Shown one piece after another: positions 42,565 through 56,196 of a stretch of 64,000 nucleotides of DNA. The notes beneath the pieces are model-generated. The model worked only from the letters and a program-made list of their open reading frames with translations, had not been told where the DNA came from and ran no database searches. The first letter of the stretch is position 1, and every line of letters begins with the position of its first letter. The translations under genes and the position numbers were made by a program. This DNA is from [Pasteurella] aerogenes (GTDB lineage Bacteria > Pseudomonadota > Gammaproteobacteria > Enterobacterales > Pasteurellaceae): positions 1,116,001-1,180,000 of the forward strand of contig LR134362.1 of assembly GCA_900637275.1 (NCBI GenBank), given 5' to 3'.

Positions 42565-43356
42565 ATGCAAATCCACTCAATTAATGTTCCTCTCGTTGAA
42601 TTACAAAATATCAATGTACAATTTGAACAACAAAGTGTACTACAAGATATTAATTTGACGATTTACCCCAATTCGGTGATGACCATTGTGGGTCCTAATG
42701 GTGGCGGTAAATCCACATTACTTAAAGTGTTGCTTAAATTGGTTACGCCGACCTCCGGCAAAGTCATTCACAACAAAAATCTACGCATCGGTTATGTACC
42801 GCAAAAAATCCATTTGGATCATAGTTTGCCGCTAACTGTGGAAAAATTCCTCGCGCTTAAACGCGGAATTTCCACCCAGAAAATTGCACAAGCACTGGCA
42901 CTTTTTTCCATCACGCATTTAGCCAAAAACCAAATGCACAAACTTTCTGGCGGTGAAATGCAACGCGTGCTTTTAGCGCGTGCAATTTTGAATGAACCGA
43001 ATTTATTGGTGTTGGATGAGGCGACACAAGGAGTGGACATTAACGGGCAAATTGAACTTTACCAATTAATTCATGAAACCCAGAAAAAATTAAATTGTGC
43101 GATTTTGATGGTGTCCCATGATTTACATATTGTCATGGCAACTACCAACGAGGTACTTTGCATAAACCAGCATATTTGCTGCGCCGGTACACCGGAAAAA
43201 GTCTCCAACGATCCGAAGTTTATCCACTTTTTCGGCGATCAATTTGCGAAAAATATTGCCTTTTATACTCATCATCACAACCATAAACACGATATTCACG
43301 GTGATGTTTGTTGCGGTCCGACATTTCATTCCGCGCAATGTTCGCATCAACAATGA
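42565..43356 (+). CDS. znuC: Zinc ABC transporter ATPase
   Basis: ZnuC powers the high-affinity ZnuABC zinc importer. The 263-residue protein has Walker [10 protein letters not shown] (43-51), the signature [13 protein letters not shown], Walker [13 protein letters not shown] and H-loop MVSHDLH. The last 31 residues are rich in His and Cys ([17 protein letters not shown]), likely a metal-sensing or buffering tail seen in ZnuC proteins. znuB begins 25 bp later; znuA is not in the window. Confidence 0.95.
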   Translation: MQIHSINVPLVELQNINVQFEQQSVLQDINLTIYPNSVMTIVGPNGGGKSTLLKVLLKLVTPTSGKVIHNKNLRIGYVPQKIHLDHSLPLTVEKFLALKRGISTQKIAQALALFSITHLAKNQMHKLSGGEMQRVLLARAILNEPNLLVLDEATQGVDINGQIELYQLIHETQKKLNCAILMVSHDLHIVMATTNEVLCINQHICCAGTPEKVSNDPKFIHFFGDQFAKNIAFYTHHHNHKHDIHGDVCCGPTFHSAQCSHQQ

Positions 43357-43380
43357 AAATCCCATAATCACGAGTAACTT

Positions 43381-44163
43381 ATGTTTGATATTTTATTTCC
43401 AGCTTGGCTAACCGGTATTTTGCTTTCCTTAATTACCGCTCCGCTCGGCGCTTTCGTTGTATGGCGCAAAATGGCGTATTTCGGCGACACCTTATCCCAT
43501 TCCGCCTTACTCGGCGTCGCGTTAGGCATTTTTTTACAAATCAATCCCTATGTTGCCATTTTAATCTTAACCTTATTATTAGCGATCATGATGGTATGGC
43601 TGGAAGAAAACACCGCCTTTTCCGCCGATACACTGCTTGGTATTATTGCCCACAGTTGCCTCTCCCTCGGCGTTGTAACCGTTGGCTTGTTGCAAAATGT
43701 ACGCGTTGATTTGATGACCTATTTATTCGGTGATTTGCTTGCCATCGGCTACCAAGATCTCTATTTTATCGGCACTGGCGTCGTGGTCGTTTTAAGCGCC
43801 TTGTTGTATTTTTGGAAACCGTTACTTTCCACCACAGTCAGCCCGGAATTGGCACAAGTAGAAGGTGTAAATATCCGCAAAATGCGTTTTATCTTAATGA
43901 TCTTAACCGCGTTAACTATCGCTTTGAGCATGAAATTTGTTGGCGCCTTAATTATTACTTCACTATTAATTATCCCTGCTGCCACCGCCAGACGCTTTGC
44001 CAAAACGCCGGAAAGCATGGTGATCATTGCGGTATTCTTGAGTATGACCGCCATTTCATTAGGCTTATTATTATCCGCCTTTTACGATACTGCCGCAGGT
44101 CCATCCGTGGTGATTGCTTCAGCATTTTTGTTTGTCATCTCCCTTACTCGCAAAGCGCAATAA
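43381..44163 (+). CDS. znuB: Zinc ABC transporter permease
   Basis: ZnuB is the membrane channel of the zinc importer. The 260-residue protein is nearly all hydrophobic, with about eight transmembrane segments, and belongs to the ABC-3 permease family (FPAWLTGILLSLITAPLGAFVVWRKMAYFGDTLSHSALLG region, residues 5-43). It lies directly after znuC. In Haemophilus and E. coli the same pair is divergent from the M23 peptidase gene. Confidence 0.95.
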   Translation: MFDILFPAWLTGILLSLITAPLGAFVVWRKMAYFGDTLSHSALLGVALGIFLQINPYVAILILTLLLAIMMVWLEENTAFSADTLLGIIAHSCLSLGVVTVGLLQNVRVDLMTYLFGDLLAIGYQDLYFIGTGVVVVLSALLYFWKPLLSTTVSPELAQVEGVNIRKMRFILMILTALTIALSMKFVGALIITSLLIIPAATARRFAKTPESMVIIAVFLSMTAISLGLLLSAFYDTAAGPSVVIASAFLFVISLTRKAQ

Positions 44164-44192
44164 AGGACGTTCAAGTATTGCTAAAATAAGCG

Positions 44193-44222
44193 AAAAAAAG
44201 ACCGCACTTTCAAAGTGCGGTC
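44193..44222 (-). terminator. Uptake-signal hairpin terminator after amtB
   Basis: GACCGCACTTT (44200-44210) and AAAGTGCGGTC (44212-44222) form a nearly perfect hairpin of two opposed uptake signals. On the reverse strand a run of seven T residues follows, so it ends the glnK-amtB transcript. Confidence 0.88.
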
Positions 44223-44247
44223 AAAATCGAGCCATTTTTTATCATTA

Positions 44248-45543
44248 TTATTCAATTCGTTCGCCATGCAACACTAAGTCTAAACCTTGACGTTCTTCAT
44301 CGTAGTCCACGCGTAATCCAATGGTTTTATCGATAATTTTCAATAAGATGAAACTGCCGATAGCGCTGAATGCAATGGTGATCAAGACACTCTCAATTTG
44401 GATCCATAAAGTAGTATCCGTACCAGAAATATCCGAAGAGACAAACACCCCTGTCAATACCGCACCGACAATACCACCGATACCATGGATCCCAAAAACA
44501 TCCAATGTATCATCATATTTCAACCAATATTTCATTTTAGTTGCCGTCACAAAACAGATCGCACTAGTGACGACACCGATAATTAACGCACTTTGTACAG
44601 AAACAAATCCTGCTGCTGGAGTAATCCCTACCAATCCTGCAATAGCACCTGATGCTAATCCTAAGGCAGAAGGTTTATGTTTGCACAATACTTCCACTAA
44701 ACACCATGTCAAAGCACCTGCGGTTGCCGCAATTTGCGTGGTCGCTAGCGCCATTCCCGCACGTCCGTCAGCTGCCAAGGCTGAACCAGCATTGAAACCG
44801 AACCAGCCAATCCACAACATTGCGGTTCCAATTAGGGTTAATACTAAGTTGTGTGGCGCCATCACTTCACGACCATACCCAACCCGTTTTCCGATCATAA
44901 TCGCCGCAACTAAGCCCGCTACCCCTGCGTTGATATGAATAACCGTACCACCGGCATAGTCCAATACGCCATCACTTGCTAACCAGCCGTCCATGCCCCA
45001 TACCCAATGAGCAGTCGGCACGTAAATCAATAAAGACCATAACCCAACAAACCATAGTAATGCTGAAAATTTCATTCTTTCCGCAAAGGCACCGGTAATA
45101 ATCGCGCCGGCAATGATAGCAAACGCCATTTGGAATACCATAAAGACCGGTTCTGGAATCGTCCCCGCGCCCGGATAAACCGTCAACATTTCTTTTTCTG
45201 TGAAAACGTTCATACCGGATAAGAAAAAGCGTTCAGTACCGCCGATAAAAGCGCCATTTGGCGTAAAGGCTAAACTATAACCGAAACACATCCACAAAAT
45301 CGCAATCAAACAACAGACTGCAAAACTTTGCATCATCGTGGACAGCGCATTTTTCTTACGTACCATCCCCGCATAAAACAACGCTAAACCGGGAATGGTC
45401 ATAAATAATACCAAAATCGCCGACACCATCACCCATGTCGTATCACCCGCCTTTAACACCGACATAGGTTGTACCCAGTCGGATAAATCTGCCATTGCCA
45501 TGGGCGAAATGCCCAACAATCCAAATAATGCTACCTTTTTCAT
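44248..45543 (-). CDS. amtB: Ammonium transporter
   Basis: AmtB conducts ammonium or ammonia across the inner membrane. The 431-residue precursor has a signal peptide (MKKVALFGLLGISPMAMA) and about 11 transmembrane segments. The twin histidines of the pore are in VIHINAGVAG and FGIHGIGG, and the family blocks GAMVRKKN-like and GFNAGSALAAD are present. I chose the ATG at 45543, which has a GGGAGGCG site upstream, over the frame opening at 45600. It follows glnK by 31 bp, the usual pair; GlnK plugs AmtB when nitrogen is plentiful. Confidence 0.95.
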   Translation of the reverse strand: MKKVALFGLLGISPMAMADLSDWVQPMSVLKAGDTTWVMVSAILVLFMTIPGLALFYAGMVRKKNALSTMMQSFAVCCLIAILWMCFGYSLAFTPNGAFIGGTERFFLSGMNVFTEKEMLTVYPGAGTIPEPVFMVFQMAFAIIAGAIITGAFAERMKFSALLWFVGLWSLLIYVPTAHWVWGMDGWLASDGVLDYAGGTVIHINAGVAGLVAAIMIGKRVGYGREVMAPHNLVLTLIGTAMLWIGWFGFNAGSALAADGRAGMALATTQIAATAGALTWCLVEVLCKHKPSALGLASGAIAGLVGITPAAGFVSVQSALIIGVVTSAICFVTATKMKYWLKYDDTLDVFGIHGIGGIVGAVLTGVFVSSDISGTDTTLWIQIESVLITIAFSAIGSFILLKIIDKTIGLRVDYDEERQGLDLVLHGERIE

Positions 45544-45574
45544 ACATCGCCTCCCAAGTAAAATCTCATTCTGT

Positions 45575-46206
<632 letters not shown>

Positions 46207-46256
46207 AAAAAAACCACCGCACTTTCCGTAACACAACCCAAGTGCGGTGGTTTTTT
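46207..46256. terminator. Uptake-signal hairpin terminator after metF
   Basis: AACCACCGCACTT (46212-46224) pairs with AAGTGCGGTGGTT (46240-46252) with a run of A before and T after. It can work on both strands and chiefly ends metF. Confidence 0.88.
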
Positions 46257-46270
46257 AGCTAATTTTTAAA

Positions 46271-47155
<885 letters not shown>

Positions 47156-47357
47156 TTATTTCAACTCCTAAATCCATTGACATTATTTTAACCACCATAG
47201 TAAATTTAAAGCGTATATGTGTCAATTTCAAAAAACTAATTATTTAAATGAATGTAATTCATGACAAAATAGAAAAGTGCGTTTGTGCTGGTTTGCCGAA
47301 TTCGCTATACTTTCGGGCAATATTGTGCTGAATTGCTTTCTTTTTTTGAGGATCATC

Positions 47358-49433
47358 ATGAGCAAAAAAACAAAAATAACATTTACATTATCCGCCATTG
47401 CTCTTGCCTTAGCTGTAGGCGCTCAATTTTATACCAATTATAAAATTGATCAGGAATTACAAAAATTCCCTTATTCACTACGCGATCAACTCACGCTCAA
47501 TGTCACTCAAATTAAAAGCAACTTTTTTAGTCGTGAATTAATGTTAAGTATCAGCGATGCTGCTTCAGATAAAACGAATATTATTCACACAAACCTTACC
47601 GCACTTCCTTTCGCCATTACCGCTGAATCAGAATTGCCGCCGGAATTAATCAAAGATTTGAATAAAAAATGGCAAGTCACTATTGATAAAAGTGTTATTA
47701 ACAGTAAATTTTCCGTTATCGGTGATTATTTACAATCAGATATTATTACGCAATTTCGAGATCTCACTAATAAACCGCAAGAATTGGAAATCAATTTAAA
47801 TTTTGCCTCTAAAACAAAATTTATGGAAATCCAAAGTCGTTTGAGCGGTTTTTATTATGATACCAACTCTAATATTAAAGATCTCAATGCTAATTTAACC
47901 TTAATTCCTATTGGACAAAATCAATATGATTTAGCCGATTTAGATATCAAATTATCAAATGCAGATATTTATTTATTAAATGGTGACAATACACATATCG
48001 AACTGGAGAAAACAAATTATCAATTAAATAAATCTGTCTCTGCTGACACTTATGATTTAAATACGAAATTAAATACGGAAAAATTATCGCTTTCCAATAA
48101 AAATAATCCGCAAGATAAAATGCAATTTAATAGATTGCAACTTGCTTTAGCACAAATAGGCGTACCAAATCATTTATTATTTAGTAATATTTTGGAAACC
48201 GTGAATAAAGATAAAATTGATTATCAAAAAGCCTTTCAACTATTATTAGATTTACTTTATAACAGCAAAAAATTAAATTTTGATATTGCAACACAAACCG
48301 TCACTTTGCCTGATGATCAAGAGAAATTAAATTTAAACAATGTCTCCATTGCTACGAAAGCAAACTTTGAAAATCCACAAAATGCCGAAATAGAATTTAA
48401 TGTCACAGCGGATACCATCACCCAACAAAATGGCGAAAAGGCGGATCCCATTTCTATTTCAGGGTTTGAATTTAGTAACGAATTAACGCAAATTGATATT
48501 AGTAAACGATTAGAACTGACTAAATATGTGATCAATTCTATGATGAATGTTGCCCAAGAGGAAAAAAATTACTCTCAATTAACGGATTTACTCCAAAATA
48601 TCAGTCAACATTTTCAAGAAAAGACACAATCACAGTTAAAAATAAAATCCCTCGTTTATCCGCACATCTTTAATATAGAAGGGCTAAACCTTAATTATAT
48701 GGAAGAGCCAACAAATGAACAAGAATATTCAGTAAATATTAGCGGCAACTTGGATAAGTTCATTAATGAAGATCGAGCTTACCAATTAAATAATATTAAA
48801 GCGGAACTCCCTGTTAAATTGACGCCTGCAAATTATTTAATTCCTTTTTATTTTTGCGAAAATTCATTTTTCTCTTTCGCTTGCTTAACCAATTTATCTG
48901 ATGAAGATTATAATAAATTACGTTTAGATATTTTGAAATATGTTGCACTACAAGCAGAAAATATGACGCTTAATTTCAATATCGATACTTATCCAAATAC
49001 CCATGGGGAAGATGTCAGTATCAATGGGAATTTAACCCTACCGGCGTTAGATAGCGCGCATAGCCAATCAATTCACAATGAAACCGATGCGTTGGACGAA
49101 AGAGTTAATGCCATGACTGCAATGCTTAATTTAACGTTCCCGGCAACATTAGTAGAAATTAACGATAAAAACGCCAAACAAAAGACTGCTAGCCCATTTT
49201 GGCAAGATTTTGTGTTAACCATCAAACCGAATGGAATTAATGGCGCAGATAACCCGCTTTTCCTTCTTGGGGATGGTAATTATTCGTTCAAATATGAACA
49301 ACAACCAAAACAACAGATTTTGATTAATGGAAAACCACTAGACCAACTCCTTGATGCATCATCTGATGAAATGCCACAAGAAAGATTAGATACTCCCGAA
49401 AATGTGCCTGCGGTACCGGAGTTGAAACAATAA
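47358..49433 (+). CDS. YdgA-like (DUF945) envelope protein
   Basis: This 691-residue protein has one N-terminal hydrophobic segment (TLSAIALALAVGAQFYTNY, about residues 9-27), then a long, polar, beta-rich domain. It resembles the YdgA/DUF945 group of bacterial envelope proteins, in which several repeated Asn-rich segments and a LLNLPNEV-like amphipathic pattern appear; the role is unknown. I chose the ATG at 47358 because GAGGATC precedes it; the frame is open back to 47277 without a plausible start. Composition is AT- and Asn-rich, and only one uptake signal lies inside. It stands alone. Confidence 0.75.
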   Translation: MSKKTKITFTLSAIALALAVGAQFYTNYKIDQELQKFPYSLRDQLTLNVTQIKSNFFSRELMLSISDAASDKTNIIHTNLTALPFAITAESELPPELIKDLNKKWQVTIDKSVINSKFSVIGDYLQSDIITQFRDLTNKPQELEINLNFASKTKFMEIQSRLSGFYYDTNSNIKDLNANLTLIPIGQNQYDLADLDIKLSNADIYLLNGDNTHIELEKTNYQLNKSVSADTYDLNTKLNTEKLSLSNKNNPQDKMQFNRLQLALAQIGVPNHLLFSNILETVNKDKIDYQKAFQLLLDLLYNSKKLNFDIATQTVTLPDDQEKLNLNNVSIATKANFENPQNAEIEFNVTADTITQQNGEKADPISISGFEFSNELTQIDISKRLELTKYVINSMMNVAQEEKNYSQLTDLLQNISQHFQEKTQSQLKIKSLVYPHIFNIEGLNLNYMEEPTNEQEYSVNISGNLDKFINEDRAYQLNNIKAELPVKLTPANYLIPFYFCENSFFSFACLTNLSDEDYNKLRLDILKYVALQAENMTLNFNIDTYPNTHGEDVSINGNLTLPALDSAHSQSIHNETDALDERVNAMTAMLNLTFPATLVEINDKNAKQKTASPFWQDFVLTIKPNGINGADNPLFLLGDGNYSFKYEQQPKQQILINGKPLDQLLDASSDEMPQERLDTPENVPAVPELKQ

Positions 49434-49470
49434 ACATTTAAAAAAACGACCGCACTTTTATTTATCACTG

Positions 49471-49497
49471 CTGGTACGAGCGAGAATCTCGTACTAG
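49471..49497. repeat. REP-like hairpin downstream of the YdgA-like gene
   Basis: GTACGAG (49474-49480) and CTCGTAC (49488-49494) form an inverted repeat around CGAGAAT, extendable to CTGGTACGAG/CTCGTACTAG with one mismatch. There is no T-run. It may be a REP element or a remnant of one. No second copy was seen in this window. Confidence 0.4.
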
Positions 49498-49651
49498 CCA
49501 TATTCATTTTTCTGCTATCCCCAAAAAACTTAGCAAAAATCCACCGCACTTTTATTTCCCCACTTTACAAATCTCAAAATCCGCCTAAAATACCCCACTT
49601 TAAATAGCCTACTTGTTAGGTTCCTGACTTGTAATCAGAAAGAGACAATTT

Positions 49652-51040
49652 ATGACCACTTCTTTTAAACCCGAACTCCTCTCGCCGGCAGGTTCGTTAA
49701 AAAATATGCGTTATGCATTCGCTTATGGCGCTGATGCAGTTTACGCCGGACAACCGCGTTATAGTTTGCGTGTGCGCAACAATGAATTTAATCATGCTAA
49801 TTTAAAAATCGGTATTGATGAAGCTCATGCGTTAGGTAAAAAATTCTATGTAGTAGTGAATATCGCGCCGCATAATTCTAAATTAAAAACCTTTATCAAG
49901 GACTTACAACCTGTTGTGGATATGAATCCAGATGCCTTAATCATGTCCGATCCTGGGTTGATTATGTTAGTGCGTGAACATTTTCCGCATATCGCTATTC
50001 ACCTTTCCGTGCAAGCCAATGCTGTGAACTGGGCAACAGTAAAATTTTGGAAACAAATGGGATTAACCCGCGTAATTTTATCACGCGAACTTTCGTTAGA
50101 AGAAATTGCAGAAATTCGTCAGCAAGTGCCAGATATTGAAGTCGAAATTTTTGTCCATGGCGCACTTTGTATGGCATATTCAGGGCGCTGCTTGTTATCC
50201 GGCTATATCAACAAACGCGATCCAAACCAAGGTACTTGCACCAACGCTTGTCGTTGGGAGTATCAGTTGCAGGAAGGGACTACCGATGAAGTCGGTAATA
50301 TCGTACCCAAATTTGATCCAAGCCAACAAATTGAGGTAACAAATGTAGCGCCAACCTTAGGAGAAGGCAATACTACGGAAAAAGTCTTCCTTTATACCGA
50401 ACCGCAAAGACCGGATGAACAAATGACCGCCTTTGAAGACGAGCATGGCACCTATTTTATGAATTCTAAAGATCTGCGTGCAGTGCAACATGTGGAAAAA
50501 TTAACACAATTAGGCGTACATTCTTTAAAAATTGAGGGGCGTACAAAATCCTTCTATTATTGCGCCAGAACGGCTCAAGTATATCGCAAAGCCATCGATG
50601 ATGCAGCCGCAGGAAAACCATTTGATGAAAGCTTAATGGATACATTGGAAAGCTTGGCACATCGTGGCTATACCGAAGGTTTTTTACGTCGTCATACCCA
50701 TGATGAATATCAAAATTATGACTATGGCTATTCCATTTCCGAACGCCAACAATTTGTCGGGGAATTTACCGGTAAACGCAATGCACAGGGCATGGCAGAA
50801 GTCGCGGTAAAAAATAAATTTTTATTAGGCGATGAGGTGGAAATGATGACACCAAAAGGCAATATCTTGTTTAAAATCCAGAAAATAATCAATCGCAAAG
50901 GTGAGGAAGTGGACGCCGCGCTGGGTGACGGTCATTTTGTTTTCCTTAATGTTCCGCAAGATATTAGCTTGGATTATGCTTTATTAATGCGAAATTTGGT
51001 TAACACAAATACACGTAATCCCCATGAGAAAAAAGATTAA
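49652..51040 (+). CDS. trhP: tRNA uridine-34 hydroxylation protein TrhP (YegQ), U32 family
   Basis: TrhP hydroxylates U34 in certain tRNAs with prephenate as a source, a step before carboxymethoxyuridine (cmo5U). The 462-residue protein is a U32 peptidase-like family member: LLSPAGSLKNMRYAFAYGADAVYAG near the N-terminus (shown as the region 10-33), and four conserved cysteines C173, C180, C196 and C200 (CMAYSGRC and CTNAC) that may hold an iron-sulfur cluster. E. coli YegQ has 453 residues. A candidate small RNA with a strong terminator follows. Confidence 0.92.
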   Translation: MTTSFKPELLSPAGSLKNMRYAFAYGADAVYAGQPRYSLRVRNNEFNHANLKIGIDEAHALGKKFYVVVNIAPHNSKLKTFIKDLQPVVDMNPDALIMSDPGLIMLVREHFPHIAIHLSVQANAVNWATVKFWKQMGLTRVILSRELSLEEIAEIRQQVPDIEVEIFVHGALCMAYSGRCLLSGYINKRDPNQGTCTNACRWEYQLQEGTTDEVGNIVPKFDPSQQIEVTNVAPTLGEGNTTEKVFLYTEPQRPDEQMTAFEDEHGTYFMNSKDLRAVQHVEKLTQLGVHSLKIEGRTKSFYYCARTAQVYRKAIDDAAAGKPFDESLMDTLESLAHRGYTEGFLRRHTHDEYQNYDYGYSISERQQFVGEFTGKRNAQGMAEVAVKNKFLLGDEVEMMTPKGNILFKIQKIINRKGEEVDAALGDGHFVFLNVPQDISLDYALLMRNLVNTNTRNPHEKKD

Positions 51041-51070
51041 TTGACTTCATAATATTTTGTTAAAAAAATG

Positions 51071-51098
51071 TTGCTAATGTAAAAAAGTTGTGTATAAT
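51071..51098 (+). promoter_or_regulatory. Promoter of second candidate small RNA
   Basis: TTGCTA (51071-51076), 16 bp and a consensus TATAAT (51093-51098) lie just after trhP; the nearest reading frame begins 200 bp away. Confidence 0.5.
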
Positions 51099-51104
51099 AT
51101 GACT

Positions 51105-51169
51105 CATACCCTAAAAAAGTATGACTCCAAATATATTTCGCCCTTTCTTGATGAAAGGGCTTTTTTTTT
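51105..51169 (+). ncRNA. Candidate small RNA downstream of trhP
   Basis: A predicted RNA of about 65 nt would start near 51105 and end at a strong terminator: GCCCTTTC, loop TTGAT, GAAAGGGC and nine T residues (51140-51169). CATAC and GTATG near 51105-51124 can form an upstream stem with the sequence CCTAAAAAA in the loop. The stem sequence ATGACTC occurs twice. The simplest other reading is that the hairpin is only the trhP terminator, so the call rests on the TATAAT promoter. Confidence 0.35.
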
Positions 51170-51297
51170 ATTCTTTTTTCTTATCCCACCTAACCTATTT
51201 AAAAAATCCTTTAAAAAATAATCACTTTTACTTTACTAATTTAACAAAAGTGCGGTAGGATTTCTAAAAGTTTGTCATTAAATTAAAGGAATAGCCT

Positions 51298-53175
51298 ATG
51301 ATCCGCGCAGAAGACCTTTCCCAAAATTTGTTGTTACAAATAAGCAATTTAATTGATGGTAATCAAGCTGGAGCGAAGGAGTTGCACAGTGGTGGGTTTC
51401 GTGCGGAAAACGTGCAAGTAGCTGCGACAGTAAGTTGGCAATTCCAAGGCGAGTATAAAGAAATTCGCGAAGTCGGTGATAAACAAGTAAAAACTCATTT
51501 TTCCCACGATCTCCAACAATTCTCTGCCCATCAGCAACATTTATTGCAACTTGCCATGCACGAACAGGCATTACGTGCAGAATTCTTAGCCAATTTAGCC
51601 CAATTTCAAGAACGCGGATTAGAAAAATCGGATAAACCTTACTGCATTCATCGCTTTGATGCTTTTTCGGTTTGGGAAGATTGTCTTAGCTGTAAAGGAC
51701 GCGGCAAAATCACTTGTTCAAGCTGTCGTGGCAGAGGCAATCACAGCTGCGGTGCTTGTGGTGGCTCCGGTCAACAAGCGCATTTTGTTAATCAATACAA
51801 CAGCAAAGGGCAAGCGGTTGGCACACGTACCGAATATCGCAGTTGTAGCGCTTGTGGCGGCAGTGGAGCGACCACCTGTTCATCCTGTTCCGGACGTGGT
51901 GAAGTACGCTGTAAAGATTGCCAAGGTCATGGAAAATTTACGATTACCGGCAATGTACAAGCCTTCGCCTATCCAACTTATCAAGTCAGTACCAACGCTA
52001 CCTTTGCTCAAACCCCGTTGGAGCATCTATTAAATCAATCCGGCGTGATTTTTTGCCAAGAAAAAATCGCTTTTGATCAAGTGAAAAGCGAAACCATTAA
52101 CGATATTAACTATTTTATTTATTATGGCGAGGTCGTATTATTGGAACAACATTTCCAATTACAAGGCAAAAATTATACTTGCTATGCTTTTTCTAACCCG
52201 CCCTATCCTTTTGTTAAACCGGCAATTTTTGATGATCTTTTTGCCGATGAAGTCACTTTTTTAGAACAAACCCTGCCGGATACAAACAAAATAGACAAAA
52301 AGAAAGCCTTTACATTTTTTACACGCTACGCCAATCAACCAGTTTTAGAAAGAACCATGCGCGAAATTGCACAATATCGTAGTCATGAAAATGAAAATCT
52401 AGCACAACGTTTAGAAAATATCTGTTTAGGCTTTATTTCACCGACAATGGCGACTAAATTAACCCATTATCTCAACCAAATTATGGATAAAGTCTCTCCG
52501 GTGTATTCTCAAATTACCTGGCAAATTTTTACCTTTTTCATTTTGTTGGCAACACTGCTGACGACTGAACATACGCTGGAAACTTCCTTCAAAACCCATC
52601 CAATTTCCTCTATTTTTGTTGGATTAGGCGCAACATTGCTAATCACATTGCTTTTTTCCGCACTGGCATGGTTCATCAGTTCTGTTATTATCTTCTGGCA
52701 GCGACGCAAAATTCCCTCCGAATATCGACAAAAAATGCGTAACCGAGAACCGTTTCGACGTTTACTGAAAATCGTACTGCCCGTTTTTCTCGGCGCCGGC
52801 ATTTATGGCGCGGTTGCTGCTTACGGGATTTTGCCAAAATGGAATGGATTTCCGCAACCGCAAATCCAACAACTGGCAGCCTGGTATTGTTCAGACAATA
52901 GCGCGGCAAACTGGTGTCAAAATATCTCCGAAATCAACACCGAAACAACGCCCACGACGCCACCGGCAGTAATTTACAGCGCTGAAGAGAAAACGCGCAT
53001 TATTCAACAAACCTTAACCGAACAAGGTTACAGCCTTAAAGTAGACGGAAAATTCGGCGCCCAAACTCGTGGTGCAGCTGTCAATTACCTCGCTACCAAA
53101 GGCATCCAAGTCGCTAACGACATTGCTTTAGATCCGTTATTTGAATATTTTAAACCAAATGTAAAAACGCCCTAA
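51298..53175 (+). CDS. Membrane protein with DnaJ-type zinc-finger repeats and a peptidoglycan-binding domain
   Basis: This 625-residue protein has a clear but unusual layout. Six CxxCxGxG-type repeats lie at C129/C132, C140/C143, C151/C154, C183/C186, C194/C197 and C205/C208, more than the four of DnaJ. They are followed by a soluble region (about 210-400) and three membrane segments (about 407-422, 437-466 and 491-511). A Thr/Pro linker and a C-terminal peptidoglycan-binding domain (about 564-603, with QQTLTEQGYSLKVDGKFGAQT) end it. Positive charges after the second helix put the cysteine domain inside and the C-terminus in the periplasm. No J domain is present. Function is unknown. Confidence 0.85.
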   Translation: MIRAEDLSQNLLLQISNLIDGNQAGAKELHSGGFRAENVQVAATVSWQFQGEYKEIREVGDKQVKTHFSHDLQQFSAHQQHLLQLAMHEQALRAEFLANLAQFQERGLEKSDKPYCIHRFDAFSVWEDCLSCKGRGKITCSSCRGRGNHSCGACGGSGQQAHFVNQYNSKGQAVGTRTEYRSCSACGGSGATTCSSCSGRGEVRCKDCQGHGKFTITGNVQAFAYPTYQVSTNATFAQTPLEHLLNQSGVIFCQEKIAFDQVKSETINDINYFIYYGEVVLLEQHFQLQGKNYTCYAFSNPPYPFVKPAIFDDLFADEVTFLEQTLPDTNKIDKKKAFTFFTRYANQPVLERTMREIAQYRSHENENLAQRLENICLGFISPTMATKLTHYLNQIMDKVSPVYSQITWQIFTFFILLATLLTTEHTLETSFKTHPISSIFVGLGATLLITLLFSALAWFISSVIIFWQRRKIPSEYRQKMRNREPFRRLLKIVLPVFLGAGIYGAVAAYGILPKWNGFPQPQIQQLAAWYCSDNSAANWCQNISEINTETTPTTPPAVIYSAEEKTRIIQQTLTEQGYSLKVDGKFGAQTRGAAVNYLATKGIQVANDIALDPLFEYFKPNVKTP

Positions 53176-53267
53176 TGCTAGGGCGTAATACACAATTTCT
53201 CCTTGTACAATCCCGTATTTACGACTAGACTACGCCCTTATATTTTTTATTACGATGTTACGAAGTT

Positions 53268-55651
<2,384 letters not shown>

Positions 55652-55668
55652 CCTCAGGAGTAATCGCT

Positions 55669-56181
55669 ATGCAAATTCTTGAACCGCAACAATTTGCCAG
55701 CTGGGAAGATCCCGTTGCTATGCTGTTTGCCTGCCATAGTCGTGTGAAAAAATTTTGTCATCAACTGCAAATTTTGCCGGATTATGTGGCAAAAAACGGT
55801 TGCAATCAGGCAGTGAAAAATGACGTGCGACAAATTATTCAGTATTTTACGCAAGCGGCACCGTTACACCATGACGACGAAGAAAAAGATTTCTTTCCCT
55901 CGTTGGTAAATTATGCACCGCAAACGCAAAAGGATATTGATGAATTAGAACGCCAGCACGTGATTTTGCACCAAAACTGGGCAAATTTATGCGTGCAGTT
56001 ACAAGAATTACTCTGTGAACAACGCCCTAATGTGGAGATGAGTCTGATTCAACAATTCGTCGCCGGTTATGATGTGCATATTGCGATCGAAGAACCGCTT
56101 TTTGAGTTAGGCAAAAAACACATTCCAGTGCCAGAATTGCAAGCGATGGGAAAAATCATGGCCGCGCGGCGTCAAGCCTGA
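55669..56181 (+). CDS. Hemerythrin-like HHE-domain protein
   Basis: The 170-residue helical protein has the His/Glu ligand pattern of an HHE cation-binding (hemerythrin) domain: ACHSRVKKF (about 24), PLHHDDEEKDFFP (about 66), LERQHVILHQNW (about 93) and HIAIEEPLFELG (about 134). It could bind a diiron centre for oxygen or nitric-oxide sensing, but its role is not known. It lies between tgt and a TusA-like gene, each with AGGAG sites and gaps of 15-17 bp, so the three form an operon. H. influenzae has, as I recall, a similar pair here. Confidence 0.82.
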   Translation: MQILEPQQFASWEDPVAMLFACHSRVKKFCHQLQILPDYVAKNGCNQAVKNDVRQIIQYFTQAAPLHHDDEEKDFFPSLVNYAPQTQKDIDELERQHVILHQNWANLCVQLQELLCEQRPNVEMSLIQQFVAGYDVHIAIEEPLFELGKKHIPVPELQAMGKIMAARRQA

Positions 56182-56196
56182 TACAGGAGCGAGTAA

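Noticed and set aside
44321..44938. 205-codon forward frame opposite amtB
   Set aside because: It is the shadow of the amtB coding strand, with no ribosome site and no recognisable domain.
47277..47357. Upstream start of the YdgA-like gene
   Set aside because: The extra residues would precede the signal-like helix; the ATG at 47358 has a GAGGATC site.
51099..51225. Small protein starting ATGACTCATACC
   Set aside because: The frame runs straight through the strong terminator and has no ribosome site.
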